Part shown: positions 1 through 6,125 of the stretch, one piece after another
How the letters are laid out: every line of letters begins with the position of its first letter
Position numbering within the stretch: position 1 is the stretch's first letter
Source of the DNA: a bacterium
GTDB taxonomy: Bacteria; Desulfobacterota; GWC2-55-46; S146-80; JALXFI01
Assembly (NCBI GenBank): GCA_027069035.1
Contig: JALXFI010000320.1
Coordinates: 1 to 13,698 of the forward strand
Direction: 5' to 3'
Length of the DNA: 13,698 bases
The notes under the pieces: model-generated
What the model was told of the DNA's origin: nothing
The model's input: the letters and a program-made list of their open reading frames with translations, nothing else
Databases searched by the model: none
Translations under genes and position numbers: made by a program

Positions 1-2
1 GG

Positions 3-413
3 TACAAGCGTTATAAAGACCCTTTTGTTCTTGTCATGTTCGATCTTGATCATTTCAAAAAGATCAATGACACATACGGCCATCCAGGCGGCGATGTTAT
101 ATTACAAGCCGTTGCCTCGATCACAAGAAAGAATATAAGGGTTGTTGATTTTTTGGCGAGATACGGAGGAGAGGAGTTTGTAATCATAGCGGAAAAGATA
201 CAAAGCAACGACGCATTCAAGATGGCAGAAAAGATAAGAGAGGCCGTATCCTCCCACAGGTTCATTTGCCGAAAAAAGAAGGTGCCTGTAACAATAAGTT
301 TAGGGGTGGCAAACTGCACAGATACGGATAATGCACACACCATCATTAAGAAGGCGGATACAGCCCTGTATGAGGCGAAAGAAGGCGGACGAAACCAAAC
401 CGTTATGAAGTAA
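3..413 (+). CDS. Diguanylate cyclase (GGDEF domain), C-terminal part
   Basis: Makes the second messenger c-di-GMP from two GTP. The reading frame is open from the window edge, so the gene starts upstream and only about 136 C-terminal residues are visible. They cover nearly a whole GGDEF domain: the metal-binding FDLDHFKKIND segment near the start, then the catalytic signature RYGGEEF. An RVVD sequence ends five residues before GGEEF, which matches the RxxD inhibitory site for product feedback. The tail (ISLGVA, then KKADTALYEAKEGGRN) is the usual domain end. All signature residues are intact, so an active enzyme is likely. The sensor or membrane part that would tell what it responds to is outside the window. 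It stands alone upstream of glnS, separated by a 190-bp gap with its own promoter, so no functional link with glnS is implied. Confidence 0.93.
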   Translation, partial: YKRYKDPFVLVMFDLDHFKKINDTYGHPGGDVILQAVASITRKNIRVVDFLARYGGEEFVIIAEKIQSNDAFKMAEKIREAVSSHRFICRKKKVPVTISLGVANCTDTDNAHTIIKKADTALYEAKEGGRNQTVMK

Positions 414-463
414 TGCTCCATTTTAATAACTTTAATACTTGTTGAAATTAATCCCTTCCTTTC

Positions 464-492
464 TTGACATTATCTTAATTTCATAATAATCT
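464..492 (+). promoter_or_regulatory. Candidate sigma-70 promoter for glnS
   Basis: A perfect -35 hexamer TTGACA (464-469) is followed after 17 bp by TAATCT (487-492), a fair -10, in an AT-rich gap. Transcription would start near 500 and give a leader of about 100 nt before the glnS ATG at 604. Recognised by eye only. Confidence 0.5.
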
Positions 493-518
493 CGTTTTAA
501 AGACAAGGCATTTATCCA

Positions 519-603
519 TGAAAATAGTAGGAGGCAGGGGTTCCGGTATTTCCACTTGAACCCTCGAATCCTTGGCCCCTATTTTTCATCTGAAAGGGGT
601 TTT
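519..603 (+). promoter_or_regulatory. Possible structured glnS leader with SD-masking hairpin
   Basis: CCCCT at 576-580 can pair with AGGGG at 595-599, which is the Shine-Dalgarno of glnS, or with an identical AGGGG at 536-540. The two pairings exclude each other, so an SD-open and an SD-closed state are conceivable. A 13-codon ORF (519-560, MKIVGGRGSGIST) with an AAGG about 9 nt upstream overlaps the first AGGGG. It has no glutamine codons, so it does not look like a classical amino-acid attenuator peptide. The stems are only 5 bp plus G-U pairs, so this may be chance. Confidence 0.25.
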
Positions 604-2319
604 ATGACAGAATGCAGTAAGAACAAACCATCTGATTTTATAAGAGAGGCGGTTGAGGCCGACCTTAAAGACGGGAGATTCGGCGGCGTTGTCCATACCA
701 GGTTTCCTCCCGAGCCGAACGGGTATCTTCATATTGGCCACGCAAAAGCGATGTCCATAAGCTTTGGCATTGCAGAAGAATACGGGGGGCTTTACAACCT
801 CAGATTCGATGACACAAACCCAAGCGCTGAAAAGAGTGAATACGTTGAGGCGATAAAAGAGGATATCCGCTGGCTTGGTTACGACTGGGAAGACCGTCTT
901 TTTTACGCCTCCGATTATTTTGAAAAACTCTATGATTGGGCTCTTGTTCTGATAAAAAAAGGCAAAGCCTATGTCTGCGACTTAAGTGACGATGAGATAA
1001 GAAAATACCGCGGAACAACCGTTTTCTCCAAAGACGGCAGACGTATAACCCCCCCCGGCAAGGACAGCCCGTACAGGAACCGTTCTGTCAAAGAGAACCT
1101 CGATCTTTTCTCCCGAATGAGGGCCGGGGAGTTTCCAGACGGGGCAAAGACACTGCGCGCAAAGATAGACATGTCCCATCCCAACCTCAATATGCGCGAC
1201 CCTGTAATGTACAGGATAATGCATGCAGAACATCACCGCACAGGTAAAAAATGGTGCATCTACCCTATGTATGACTGGGCACACGGGCAGTCTGATTCGA
1301 TAGAAGGGATAACCCATTCCATATGCGATATAAGCTTTGAAAATCACAGGCCTTTATATGACTGGTTCCTTGACCGGCTCGAAGTTCATCATCCAAGGCA
1401 GATAGAGTTCGGTCGTCTGAATATTACCTACACTGTAACAAGCAAGCGCATACTGCGTCAGCTCATTGAAGAAGGCACGGTAGAGGGCTGGGACGACCCC
1501 CGCCTGCCAACACTCTGCGGTCTTCGCCGTCGGGGATACACGCCGGAGTCAATACATGAGTTCTGCAAACGCACAGGTATAAGCAAGAACGAAGGCACGG
1601 TAGAGATACAACTGCTTGAACACTGCCTGAGGGAGCATCTCAACTTGGCCGCGCCAAGGCATCTTGCAGTGCTTGACCCGTTAAAGGTCATAATAACCAA
1701 TTATCCTGAAGATAAAGAAGAAGATCTCGATGCCGTAAATAACCCTGAGGACGAGAATGCCGGAAAAAGAAAAATACCCTTTTCCCGTGAACTCTATATA
1801 GAACGGGAAGATTTTATGGAAGAAGCTCCGAAAAAATTCTACAGGCTTGCCCCAGGGAGAGAAGTAAGGCTTCGTTATGCCTATTTTATAACATGCAGGG
1901 AGGTTATAAAAGACGAGAGCGGCAGGATAACAGAGCTTCACTGCACATATGACCCTAAGACACGCGGCGGAGATTCGCCGGACGGGAGAAAGGTAAAAGG
2001 CACCATACACTGGGTCTCTGCGCGCCATGCCGTAAAGGCCGAAGCACGTCTTTACGAGCATCTTTTTACAAAAGAATCCCCGATGGATGCTGAAGAAGGC
2101 AAAGAGTGGAAGGATAATATAAACAAGTCGTCACTTAAGGTCATAAAAGAAGCCTTTGTTGAACCGGCTCTTGCAAGGGTTAATCCGGGGTATCGCTGCC
2201 AGTTTGAACGCCTGGGGTATTTCTGCATGGACCCTGACAGCAGACCTGACAGCCCCGTCTTTAACCGTATCGTCCCTCTCAGGGATTCATGGAAAAAGAT
2301 CCATGCAAGGGGAAAATAA
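604..2319 (+). CDS. glnS: Glutaminyl-tRNA synthetase
   Basis: Cytoplasmic class I synthetase that charges tRNA-Gln with glutamine. The 571-residue product has the family layout from end to end: TRFPPEPNGYLHIGHAK with the HIGH signature at residues 43-46, the LRFDDTNP segment, EGWDDPRLPTLCGLRRRGY, and the C-terminal FCMDPDSR...PVFNRIVPLRDSW anticodon-domain end typical of GlnRS rather than GluRS. The KMSKS counterpart reads VTSKR (278-282), where E. coli GlnRS has VMSKR. The reading frame also allows a TTG start at 556, but ATG 604 is chosen because GAAAGGGG lies 4 nt before it and because family homology begins at about residue 9 (PSDFIREAVEADL). Having GlnRS suggests direct glutaminylation rather than sole reliance on the GatCAB transamidation route, though GatCAB cannot be excluded from this window. 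Neighbours are functionally unrelated. Confidence 0.97.
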   Translation: MTECSKNKPSDFIREAVEADLKDGRFGGVVHTRFPPEPNGYLHIGHAKAMSISFGIAEEYGGLYNLRFDDTNPSAEKSEYVEAIKEDIRWLGYDWEDRLFYASDYFEKLYDWALVLIKKGKAYVCDLSDDEIRKYRGTTVFSKDGRRITPPGKDSPYRNRSVKENLDLFSRMRAGEFPDGAKTLRAKIDMSHPNLNMRDPVMYRIMHAEHHRTGKKWCIYPMYDWAHGQSDSIEGITHSICDISFENHRPLYDWFLDRLEVHHPRQIEFGRLNITYTVTSKRILRQLIEEGTVEGWDDPRLPTLCGLRRRGYTPESIHEFCKRTGISKNEGTVEIQLLEHCLREHLNLAAPRHLAVLDPLKVIITNYPEDKEEDLDAVNNPEDENAGKRKIPFSRELYIEREDFMEEAPKKFYRLAPGREVRLRYAYFITCREVIKDESGRITELHCTYDPKTRGGDSPDGRKVKGTIHWVSARHAVKAEARLYEHLFTKESPMDAEEGKEWKDNINKSSLKVIKEAFVEPALARVNPGYRCQFERLGYFCMDPDSRPDSPVFNRIVPLRDSWKKIHARGK

Positions 2320-2361
2320 ACATAGGTTTTCCGCCCCTGTAATAATAGGACGGAAAACCTA
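2312..2361 (-). terminator. Intrinsic terminator of the HSP20 operon
   Basis: A perfect 11-bp inverted repeat, TAGGTTTTCCG (2323-2333) with CGGAAAACCTA (2351-2361), can add three inner pairs (CCT/AGG) to leave an 8-nt loop. Read on the - strand the stem is followed by TGTTTATTTT, a U-rich tract, about 45 nt after the last HSP20 stop. On the + strand no U-run follows the stem, although the hairpin begins just 4 nt after the glnS stop, so it may also slow transcription from that side. Confidence 0.6.
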
Positions 2362-2386
2362 CGGCAAGATACTCAATTACAGAACG

Positions 2387-2420
2387 GATAACTATTCACA
2401 GGTTTTAATTGATAGTTATC
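2387..2420. repeat. 9-bp inverted repeat at 3' end of HSP20 gene
   Basis: GATAACTAT (2387-2395) and ATAGTTATC (2412-2420) are perfect reverse complements with a 16-nt loop. The right arm lies in the last codons of the HSP20 gene that ends at 2405. There is no U-run on either side, so a protective 3' hairpin is more plausible than a terminator. Function is unproven. Confidence 0.4.
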
Positions 2421-2899
2421 TTTCTCCTGAGTTTTCCTCCCTCTTCGGTTTTGGGGAGTCTTATCTTTAAAACACCTTTTTTAAAGTGTGCATCGATCCT
2501 GTCAAGATCGATATTATCGGAAAGCGGCAGTGTCCTGTAAAATGAGCCATATCTGCGCTCACAGTAGAAGTACTCATCATCTTTCTTTTCTTTCTCTTCC
2601 CTCTTCTCACCTTTAATAGTAAGAGCCTCTCTGGTCACAGAAACGTCTATATCCTTCTCGTCCATACCAGGAAGCTCTGCGGTAACCGTAATCTCCTTTT
2701 CATTCTCAGCCACATCGATACTCGGCACAAATTCTCCTCTGTAACCTCCAAACGGCTCGATATCAAACGGCTTTAAAAAGTCGTCAAATAGCCTTTCCAT
2801 CCTATCTTCAAAGAGATTCAACGGGCTGTATTCATTACTGTATCTTACAGGAACCTTCTTTTTTCTCAATGATCTTGGAACAAGGTCTCTTATTGTCAT
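2405..2899 (-). CDS. Small heat-shock protein (HSP20/alpha-crystallin), third in operon
   Basis: ATP-independent holdase chaperone of 164 residues that binds unfolding proteins and hands them to ATP-driven refolding machines. The N-terminal arm (to about residue 55) is longer than in the other two copies, is Lys/Arg-rich at its start, and then has NLFEDRMERLFDDFLKPF. The alpha-crystallin domain begins at VPSIDVAENEKEITVTAELPGMDEKDIDV and ends with the family signature FKKGVLKIRLPK. A C-terminal I-T-I in KITIN is the I-x-I anchor used in oligomer assembly. The highly charged EKREEKEKKDDEY stretch is the loop region of the fold. ATG 2899 has an AGGGGG about 8 nt upstream. It lies 30 nt downstream of the second HSP20 gene and is the last gene before the terminator hairpin. 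Exact clients are unknown. Confidence 0.93.
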   Translation of the reverse strand: MTIRDLVPRSLRKKKVPVRYSNEYSPLNLFEDRMERLFDDFLKPFDIEPFGGYRGEFVPSIDVAENEKEITVTAELPGMDEKDIDVSVTREALTIKGEKREEKEKKDDEYFYCERRYGSFYRTLPLSDNIDLDRIDAHFKKGVLKIRLPKTEEGGKLRRKITIN

Positions 2900-2929
2900 A
2901 ATAACAACCCCCTTTCTTTTTAATATTCT

Positions 2930-3340
2930 TTACGCATTTGCGGATATCGCAATCTTTCTTGCCTTCTGGCTTTCAGCCTTTGGCAGGACAACCTTCAATA
3001 CACCGTTTGCTACAGAAGCGCTGATCTTATCCCTGTCAACATCATCCGATACCTTGAATGACCTTTTATAATCTCCCGGGTGGTACTGTAAGAGTGTCGG
3101 TTTATAATTTTCAGGCATATCAGCGCCGGCTCTTCCGTTGATAGTCAAGATATCCTTTTCTATAGTAAGGTTAACCGATCCGCTGTCGACTCCTGGCATA
3201 TCGGCAAATAAAACAAACCCATCCTTTTTTTCTATAACATCCACAGCAGGGGTATAGACCTTTTCAGGCCTATTATAAAGAGATGTCTTATTCTCTCTTG
3301 TGCCGTCATTTACTTTGCTTATTTTTTCATTATTACTCAT
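2930..3340 (-). CDS. Small heat-shock protein (HSP20/alpha-crystallin), second in operon
   Basis: A 136-residue HSP20 chaperone. After a polar N-terminal arm (MSNNEKISKVNDGTRENKTSLYNRP) the alpha-crystallin domain runs from about residue 30 (YTPAVDVIEKKDGFVLFADMPGVDSGSVNLTI) to VANGVLKVVLPKAE. The C-terminal I-A-I of KIAISANA is the I-x-I motif. The frame extends upstream to a TTG at 3367, but ATG 3340 is preferred because a strong GGAGGTGA sits 6 nt before it and because the longer form would overlap the preceding gene. The arm lacks the aromatic, oligomer-forming pattern of the other two copies, and the sequence around YKPTLLQYHPGDYKRSF differs clearly from theirs. The three are therefore old paralogues, not a recent duplication. 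The gap to the first HSP20 stop is 16 nt, consistent with one transcript. Confidence 0.93.
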   Translation of the reverse strand: MSNNEKISKVNDGTRENKTSLYNRPEKVYTPAVDVIEKKDGFVLFADMPGVDSGSVNLTIEKDILTINGRAGADMPENYKPTLLQYHPGDYKRSFKVSDDVDRDKISASVANGVLKVVLPKAESQKARKIAISANA

Positions 3341-3356
3341 AATACTCACCTCCGTT

Positions 3357-3782
3357 TTAAGCTGCAATCTTTATCTTTTTAGGCTTATCGGCCTCAGCGC
3401 GCGGCAGAGAAACCTTTAATACGCCATCCTTGAACTCAGCCTTTACCTGTTCGGCCTCGATATTGAATGGAAGATCAAATACCCTTCTGAACTGCCCGCT
3501 CCAGCGTTCCCTTCTCAAAAAGGTATCCTCTTTTTCAGTAAGGTCGGTCTTTCTCGCCCCGCTAATCGTAAGCGACTTGCCGCTGACCGTAACATCGATA
3601 TCCTCCGGGCTTAAACCTGGCAGATTAGCGGTAAGCACCGCATCATCATCGTTAAGCCAGATATTTACAGCGGGATAATCAATACGGCCATAATCTCTAT
3701 CCCTTGAAATAAGGCTCCTCATGGGAATGGGAAGAAAAACATCCCAGTCATCAAAGAATCTTTCAAGCTCTCTGTGTAACAT
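3357..3782 (-). CDS. Small heat-shock protein (HSP20/alpha-crystallin), first in operon
   Basis: A 141-residue HSP20 and the promoter-proximal gene of the trio. The short arm starts MLHRELERFFDDWDVFLPIP. The alpha-crystallin domain follows (YPAVNIWLNDDDAVLTANLPGLSPEDIDVTV ... FKDGVLKVSLPRAE), and the protein ends KKIKIAA with an I-K-I anchor. ATG 3788 and ATG 3782 are both in frame. AGGAGGT at 3791-3797 is only 2 nt from the first but 8 nt from the second, so 3782 is chosen. Its 5' leader is short, about 35 nt from the predicted sigma-54 start site. The protein has the commonest bacterial HSP20 architecture and probably supplies the bulk chaperone. Mixed oligomers with the two downstream products are possible but not shown by sequence. 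Confidence 0.94.
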   Translation of the reverse strand: MLHRELERFFDDWDVFLPIPMRSLISRDRDYGRIDYPAVNIWLNDDDAVLTANLPGLSPEDIDVTVSGKSLTISGARKTDLTEKEDTFLRRERWSGQFRRVFDLPFNIEAEQVKAEFKDGVLKVSLPRAEADKPKKIKIAA

Positions 3783-3827
3783 AATCATCGACCTCCTTTT
3801 TATTTTTTTCTACCTGCCTTTATTAAA

Positions 3828-3843
3828 AGCAAGCAGCGTGCCA
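3828..3843 (-). promoter_or_regulatory. Sigma-54 (-24/-12) promoter of the HSP20 operon
   Basis: Read on the - strand: TGGCACG-CTGC-TTGCT, an exact match to the sigma-54 consensus TGGCACG-N4-TTGC(A/T), with GG at 3842-3841 and GC at 3830-3829 at the required spacing. Transcription should start near 3817, leaving a leader of about 35 nt. A sigma-54 promoter is silent without an AAA+ activator, and one is encoded immediately upstream. Confidence 0.88.
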
Positions 3844-3906
3844 AATTATAATATAATGAAATATCAATCGGTTATAAGAATAAAAAACAATTTTATACTT
3901 ATAGTG

Positions 3907-3944
3907 GGACATTGTGTCCTGATTGCCTGGAGGACACAATGTCC
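3907..3944. promoter_or_regulatory. Tandem palindromes: candidate enhancer sites for the sigma-54 activator
   Basis: Two 13-bp sites, GGACATTGTGTCC (3907-3919) and GGACACAATGTCC (3932-3944). Each is itself a palindrome of GGACA and TGTCC around 3 bp, and each is the reverse complement of the other. Centres are 25 bp apart and about 96 and 121 bp upstream of the predicted HSP20 start site, which is normal placement for dimeric Fis-type HTH activators. As a whole the block is also a perfect 14-bp inverted repeat with a 10-nt loop, 26 nt after the activator stop. A transcription-ending hairpin is therefore an alternative or second role, but no U-run follows on either strand. Confidence 0.65.
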
Positions 3945-3970
3945 TTGTAGGCCAATATGACCTATCAGGA

Positions 3971-5395
3971 TTATGCCTTATTGAGTCTTCTTCGGAGGGT
4001 ACGGATACTTATACCTAAAAGAGAGGCCGCCTTAGTTCTGTTGCCGCCGGTATGCTTCAATGTTTCTCTTATAAGCATATCTTCAACCTGCTCGAGCCGC
4101 ATGCCTATAGGCACAAAAACACCTGTCGAGTTTTTCTCAGGAACGCTTTGAGGATAAATTTGAGACACATCATTTAAGTGCGGCAAGATATGAAAAGGAA
4201 ATATCCTCTTTGTATCACGGGGCAGAAGTGTAGCGATACGTGTCATAACGTTCCTGAGTTCACGTATATTCCCCTTCCATGGGTATTTTTCAAAAAGATA
4301 AATTGTCTCTGAGGATAAGACAGGGTAAGGCTCCTGCCGGCCGATCTCATTAAAGGCTCGCTCAAGAAAATGGATTGCAAGAAGCGATATATCCTCAACC
4401 CGTTCTCTTAAAGGAGGAAGTTTTATTCGAAGCACATTGAGGCGATAGTAAAGGTCTTCCCTGAAAATATTGTCCCTGACCGCATTCTCAAGTTCTACCC
4501 TTGTGGCCGCTATGATTCTCACATCTACGGGTATGGGTTTTTCTCCGCCAATCCTGTACACCTTACTCTCTTCAAGCACCCTTAAGAGTCTGACCTGGAG
4601 ATTCAGTGACATGTCTCCTATCTCATCAAGAAATAGGGTTCCTTTATCCGCTGTTTCAAACTTTCCCTTTCTATCCCTGAATGCCCCGGTAAAAGCACCT
4701 TTTTCATGGCCAAAGAGTTCTCCTTCTATAAGACTCTCGGGTATTGCGCCGCAATTTACAGGGACAAACGGGCCATTCGCCCTTTTGCTAAGCACATGTA
4801 TCGCACGGGCTACGATCTCTTTGCCTGTGCCTGTCTCTCCCGATATAAGAACCGTCTGGTCTGACAATGCCATTTCAGGAAGGTTGAACATTGCACGCTG
4901 CATAACCGGCGAACGAAAGAGGAAATACGGTTTTATCTTCTTTATAAACGGTTTTAAGGGAGTTAACGCCGCACCTCCGGTATGCAGTCTTCCTGTGTTT
5001 GCCTCAATCATCCTTGCAAACCTTATAAAATCAAATGGCTTGCTTATGTAGTCATCAACAATTAAAGATGCAGCCTCAGACTCTTTAGACGCCTCAACCG
5101 AACTTAAGCCCTCTTCTACAAGGATATACAATAAGGTGTCAGGGTGCATTGAGCGATAATCCCTGAGCATGGAAACAAAATCCTCGTCTATTAGCCCCAT
5201 GGAGACAATAATTATCTTTATCTTCTGACTTGACAGTGTCTGCACCGCGTCTTTGTAGCTTTGAGCGGTTAGGATGGATGGACCAAACTGAGAAAGACCC
5301 TGACAGATGTCCTCAAGCAATGAACTGTCATTGTCAACAATAAGGACAGAGAGGCCTTTCAAGTCAGGCATAGGAAAAATAGGGACAGCGACCAT
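3971..5395 (-). CDS. Sigma-54 activator with degenerate receiver domain (NtrC-like)
   Basis: A 474-residue enhancer-binding protein. Residues 14-130 fold as a response-regulator receiver: LIVDND (19-23) is the acidic pocket and ISKPF (117-121) keeps the conserved Lys, but the phospho-acceptor position in KIIIVSMGL is Ser65 instead of Asp. The central AAA+ domain is complete: Walker A GETGTGKE (186-193), the sigma-54 contact loop GAFTGA (233-238), Walker B LFLDE (254-258), and REDLYYRLNVLRIKLPPLRER. The end (GGNRTKAASLLGISIRTLRRRL) is a Fis-type HTH. It should therefore open sigma-54 promoters without classical phosphorylation. The obvious target is the adjacent HSP20 operon. ATG 5395 lies in a transposon repeat, 2 nt after the transposase stop, with AAAAGG 8 nt upstream. 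ATG 5371 (MPDLKG, no SD) may be the native start. Confidence 0.92.
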   Translation of the reverse strand: MVAVPIFPMPDLKGLSVLIVDNDSSLLEDICQGLSQFGPSILTAQSYKDAVQTLSSQKIKIIIVSMGLIDEDFVSMLRDYRSMHPDTLLYILVEEGLSSVEASKESEAASLIVDDYISKPFDFIRFARMIEANTGRLHTGGAALTPLKPFIKKIKPYFLFRSPVMQRAMFNLPEMALSDQTVLISGETGTGKEIVARAIHVLSKRANGPFVPVNCGAIPESLIEGELFGHEKGAFTGAFRDRKGKFETADKGTLFLDEIGDMSLNLQVRLLRVLEESKVYRIGGEKPIPVDVRIIAATRVELENAVRDNIFREDLYYRLNVLRIKLPPLRERVEDISLLAIHFLERAFNEIGRQEPYPVLSSETIYLFEKYPWKGNIRELRNVMTRIATLLPRDTKRIFPFHILPHLNDVSQIYPQSVPEKNSTGVFVPIGMRLEQVEDMLIRETLKHTGGNRTKAASLLGISIRTLRRRLNKA

Positions 5396-5399
5396 TTTT
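5375..5399 (-). repeat. Left terminal inverted repeat of the RAYT element
   Basis: An exact reverse complement of 6101-6125. Each copy is itself an imperfect palindrome: AAAAAT then GG on one side, CC then ATTTTT on the other, with one bulged base and an 8-nt loop. That is the REP-hairpin type of substrate bound by RAYT proteins. This copy contains the stop region of the transposase and the ATG plus first seven codons of the activator ORF. Confidence 0.85.
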
Positions 5400-6063
5400 A
5401 CGACCTTTTCTTAGGTCTACCCCGTTTTTGTGCCTTTAAACTTCTACCAAGTTTTTTTTCAATCTTTCCAATAAATACATCATCTCCACAGGGACGACCT
5501 GTAAGAGTATTCTCCCGTATATCATTAATTGTCTCTTCATTTTCCTTATCCATTAAGTACTTGCTCCAGTCTTCATATTCCTTATCAAGCGGACACACAC
5601 CTGATAGAACAGGGTCACTTCCTTTGATAATATGGCCTCTCACACTTGACCACTTATAAGCCTCAGGTGCATCTACAATCTTTGCCCTCACAGGGTTGTT
5701 TTCAACGTATCTTATTGCTGCATATAGATGCAACTCATCAAGAGGACAAGAAAAAAATCTCCCCTGCCACAGGTGACCTTTTGTCTCTTTCTTATTGTTA
5801 AAATACTGCGAGTATCTCATATGAAGGGAATTAAACGTTTTGGACAAAGAATCTTTGTTTAAAGGAACACACACAAAGTGGACATGATTACTCATAAGGC
5901 AGTACGCCCATATTATCAACCCAAACTTCTCACTGTAATATTTGAGCCAATCCTTATATTGTTTAAAATCCTCATCATCCTCAAATACCGCCTGGCGATA
6001 GTTGCCCCTCTGTGTGACATGATGAGGGTATCCTATGGCAACAGCTCGTGCAATTCTTGGCAT
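5398..6063 (-). CDS. REP-associated tyrosine transposase (RAYT, Y1_Tnp family)
   Basis: A 221-residue HUH single-strand DNA transposase of the IS200-related REP-associated group. The N-terminus MPRIARAVAIGYPHHVTQRGNYRQAVFEDDED is the standard opening of the family. MSNHVHFV (about 58-65) carries the two-His HUH metal site. AAIRYVENNPVRAKIVDAPEAYKWSS contains the region of the catalytic Tyr and is highly typical. The tail GRPCGDDVFIGKIEKKLGRSLKAQKRGRPKKRS is the usual RAYT C-terminal arginine/lysine-rich end, thought to bind REP DNA. Length is normal and no frameshift is seen. No good Shine-Dalgarno precedes ATG 6063. A weak TTGACT/GATAAC promoter-like pair lies about 15-35 nt upstream inside the element. 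It is co-oriented with the sigma-54 activator, 2 nt apart, so read-through from the element could drive that gene. Confidence 0.94.
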   Translation of the reverse strand: MPRIARAVAIGYPHHVTQRGNYRQAVFEDDEDFKQYKDWLKYYSEKFGLIIWAYCLMSNHVHFVCVPLNKDSLSKTFNSLHMRYSQYFNNKKETKGHLWQGRFFSCPLDELHLYAAIRYVENNPVRAKIVDAPEAYKWSSVRGHIIKGSDPVLSGVCPLDKEYEDWSKYLMDKENEETINDIRENTLTGRPCGDDVFIGKIEKKLGRSLKAQKRGRPKKRS

Positions 6064-6100
6064 AATAAATAGTTATCAGAAAAAAAAAGGAGAGTCAATA

Positions 6101-6125
6101 AAAAATGGTCGCTGTCCCTATTTTT
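6101..6125 (+). repeat. Right terminal inverted repeat of the RAYT element
   Basis: Perfect 25-bp partner of 5375-5399. It ends about 80 bp upstream of the rnfC ATG. An A-run (6100-6105) and a T-run (6121-6126) extend past the matched core by one base each, a small difference from the left end. Confidence 0.85.

Larger units (their letters stand above)
5375..6125 (-). mobile_element. REP-associated (RAYT/IS200-like) element with inverted ends
   Basis: A single transposase ORF bounded by perfect 25-bp inverted repeats (5375-5399 and 6101-6125; core GGTCGCTGTCCC flanked by A/T runs). TAGG is found directly outside both ends (5371-5374 and 6126-6129), as a target duplication would give, although HUH Y1 transposases do not normally make one. 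The element sits between the divergently oriented sigma-54 activator and rnfC, within 85 bp of each. The ends are undamaged and the ORF is intact, so the insertion may be recent. Confidence 0.75.

Noticed and set aside
520..590. tRNA-like look (GGTTC / TTCGA-type strings) in the glnS leader
   Set aside because: Neither strand gives a T-arm with paired stems or an acceptor stem, so no tRNA.
3798..3970. CIRCE/HrcA or sigma-32 control of the HSP20 operon
   Set aside because: No TTAGCACTC-N9-GAGTGCTAA element and no sigma-32-type promoter seen; the sigma-54 match is exact.
4470..5051. 193-codon ORF on the + strand
   Set aside because: It is entirely antisense to the AAA+ part of the sigma-54 activator, whose motifs are unmistakable; a frame shadow.
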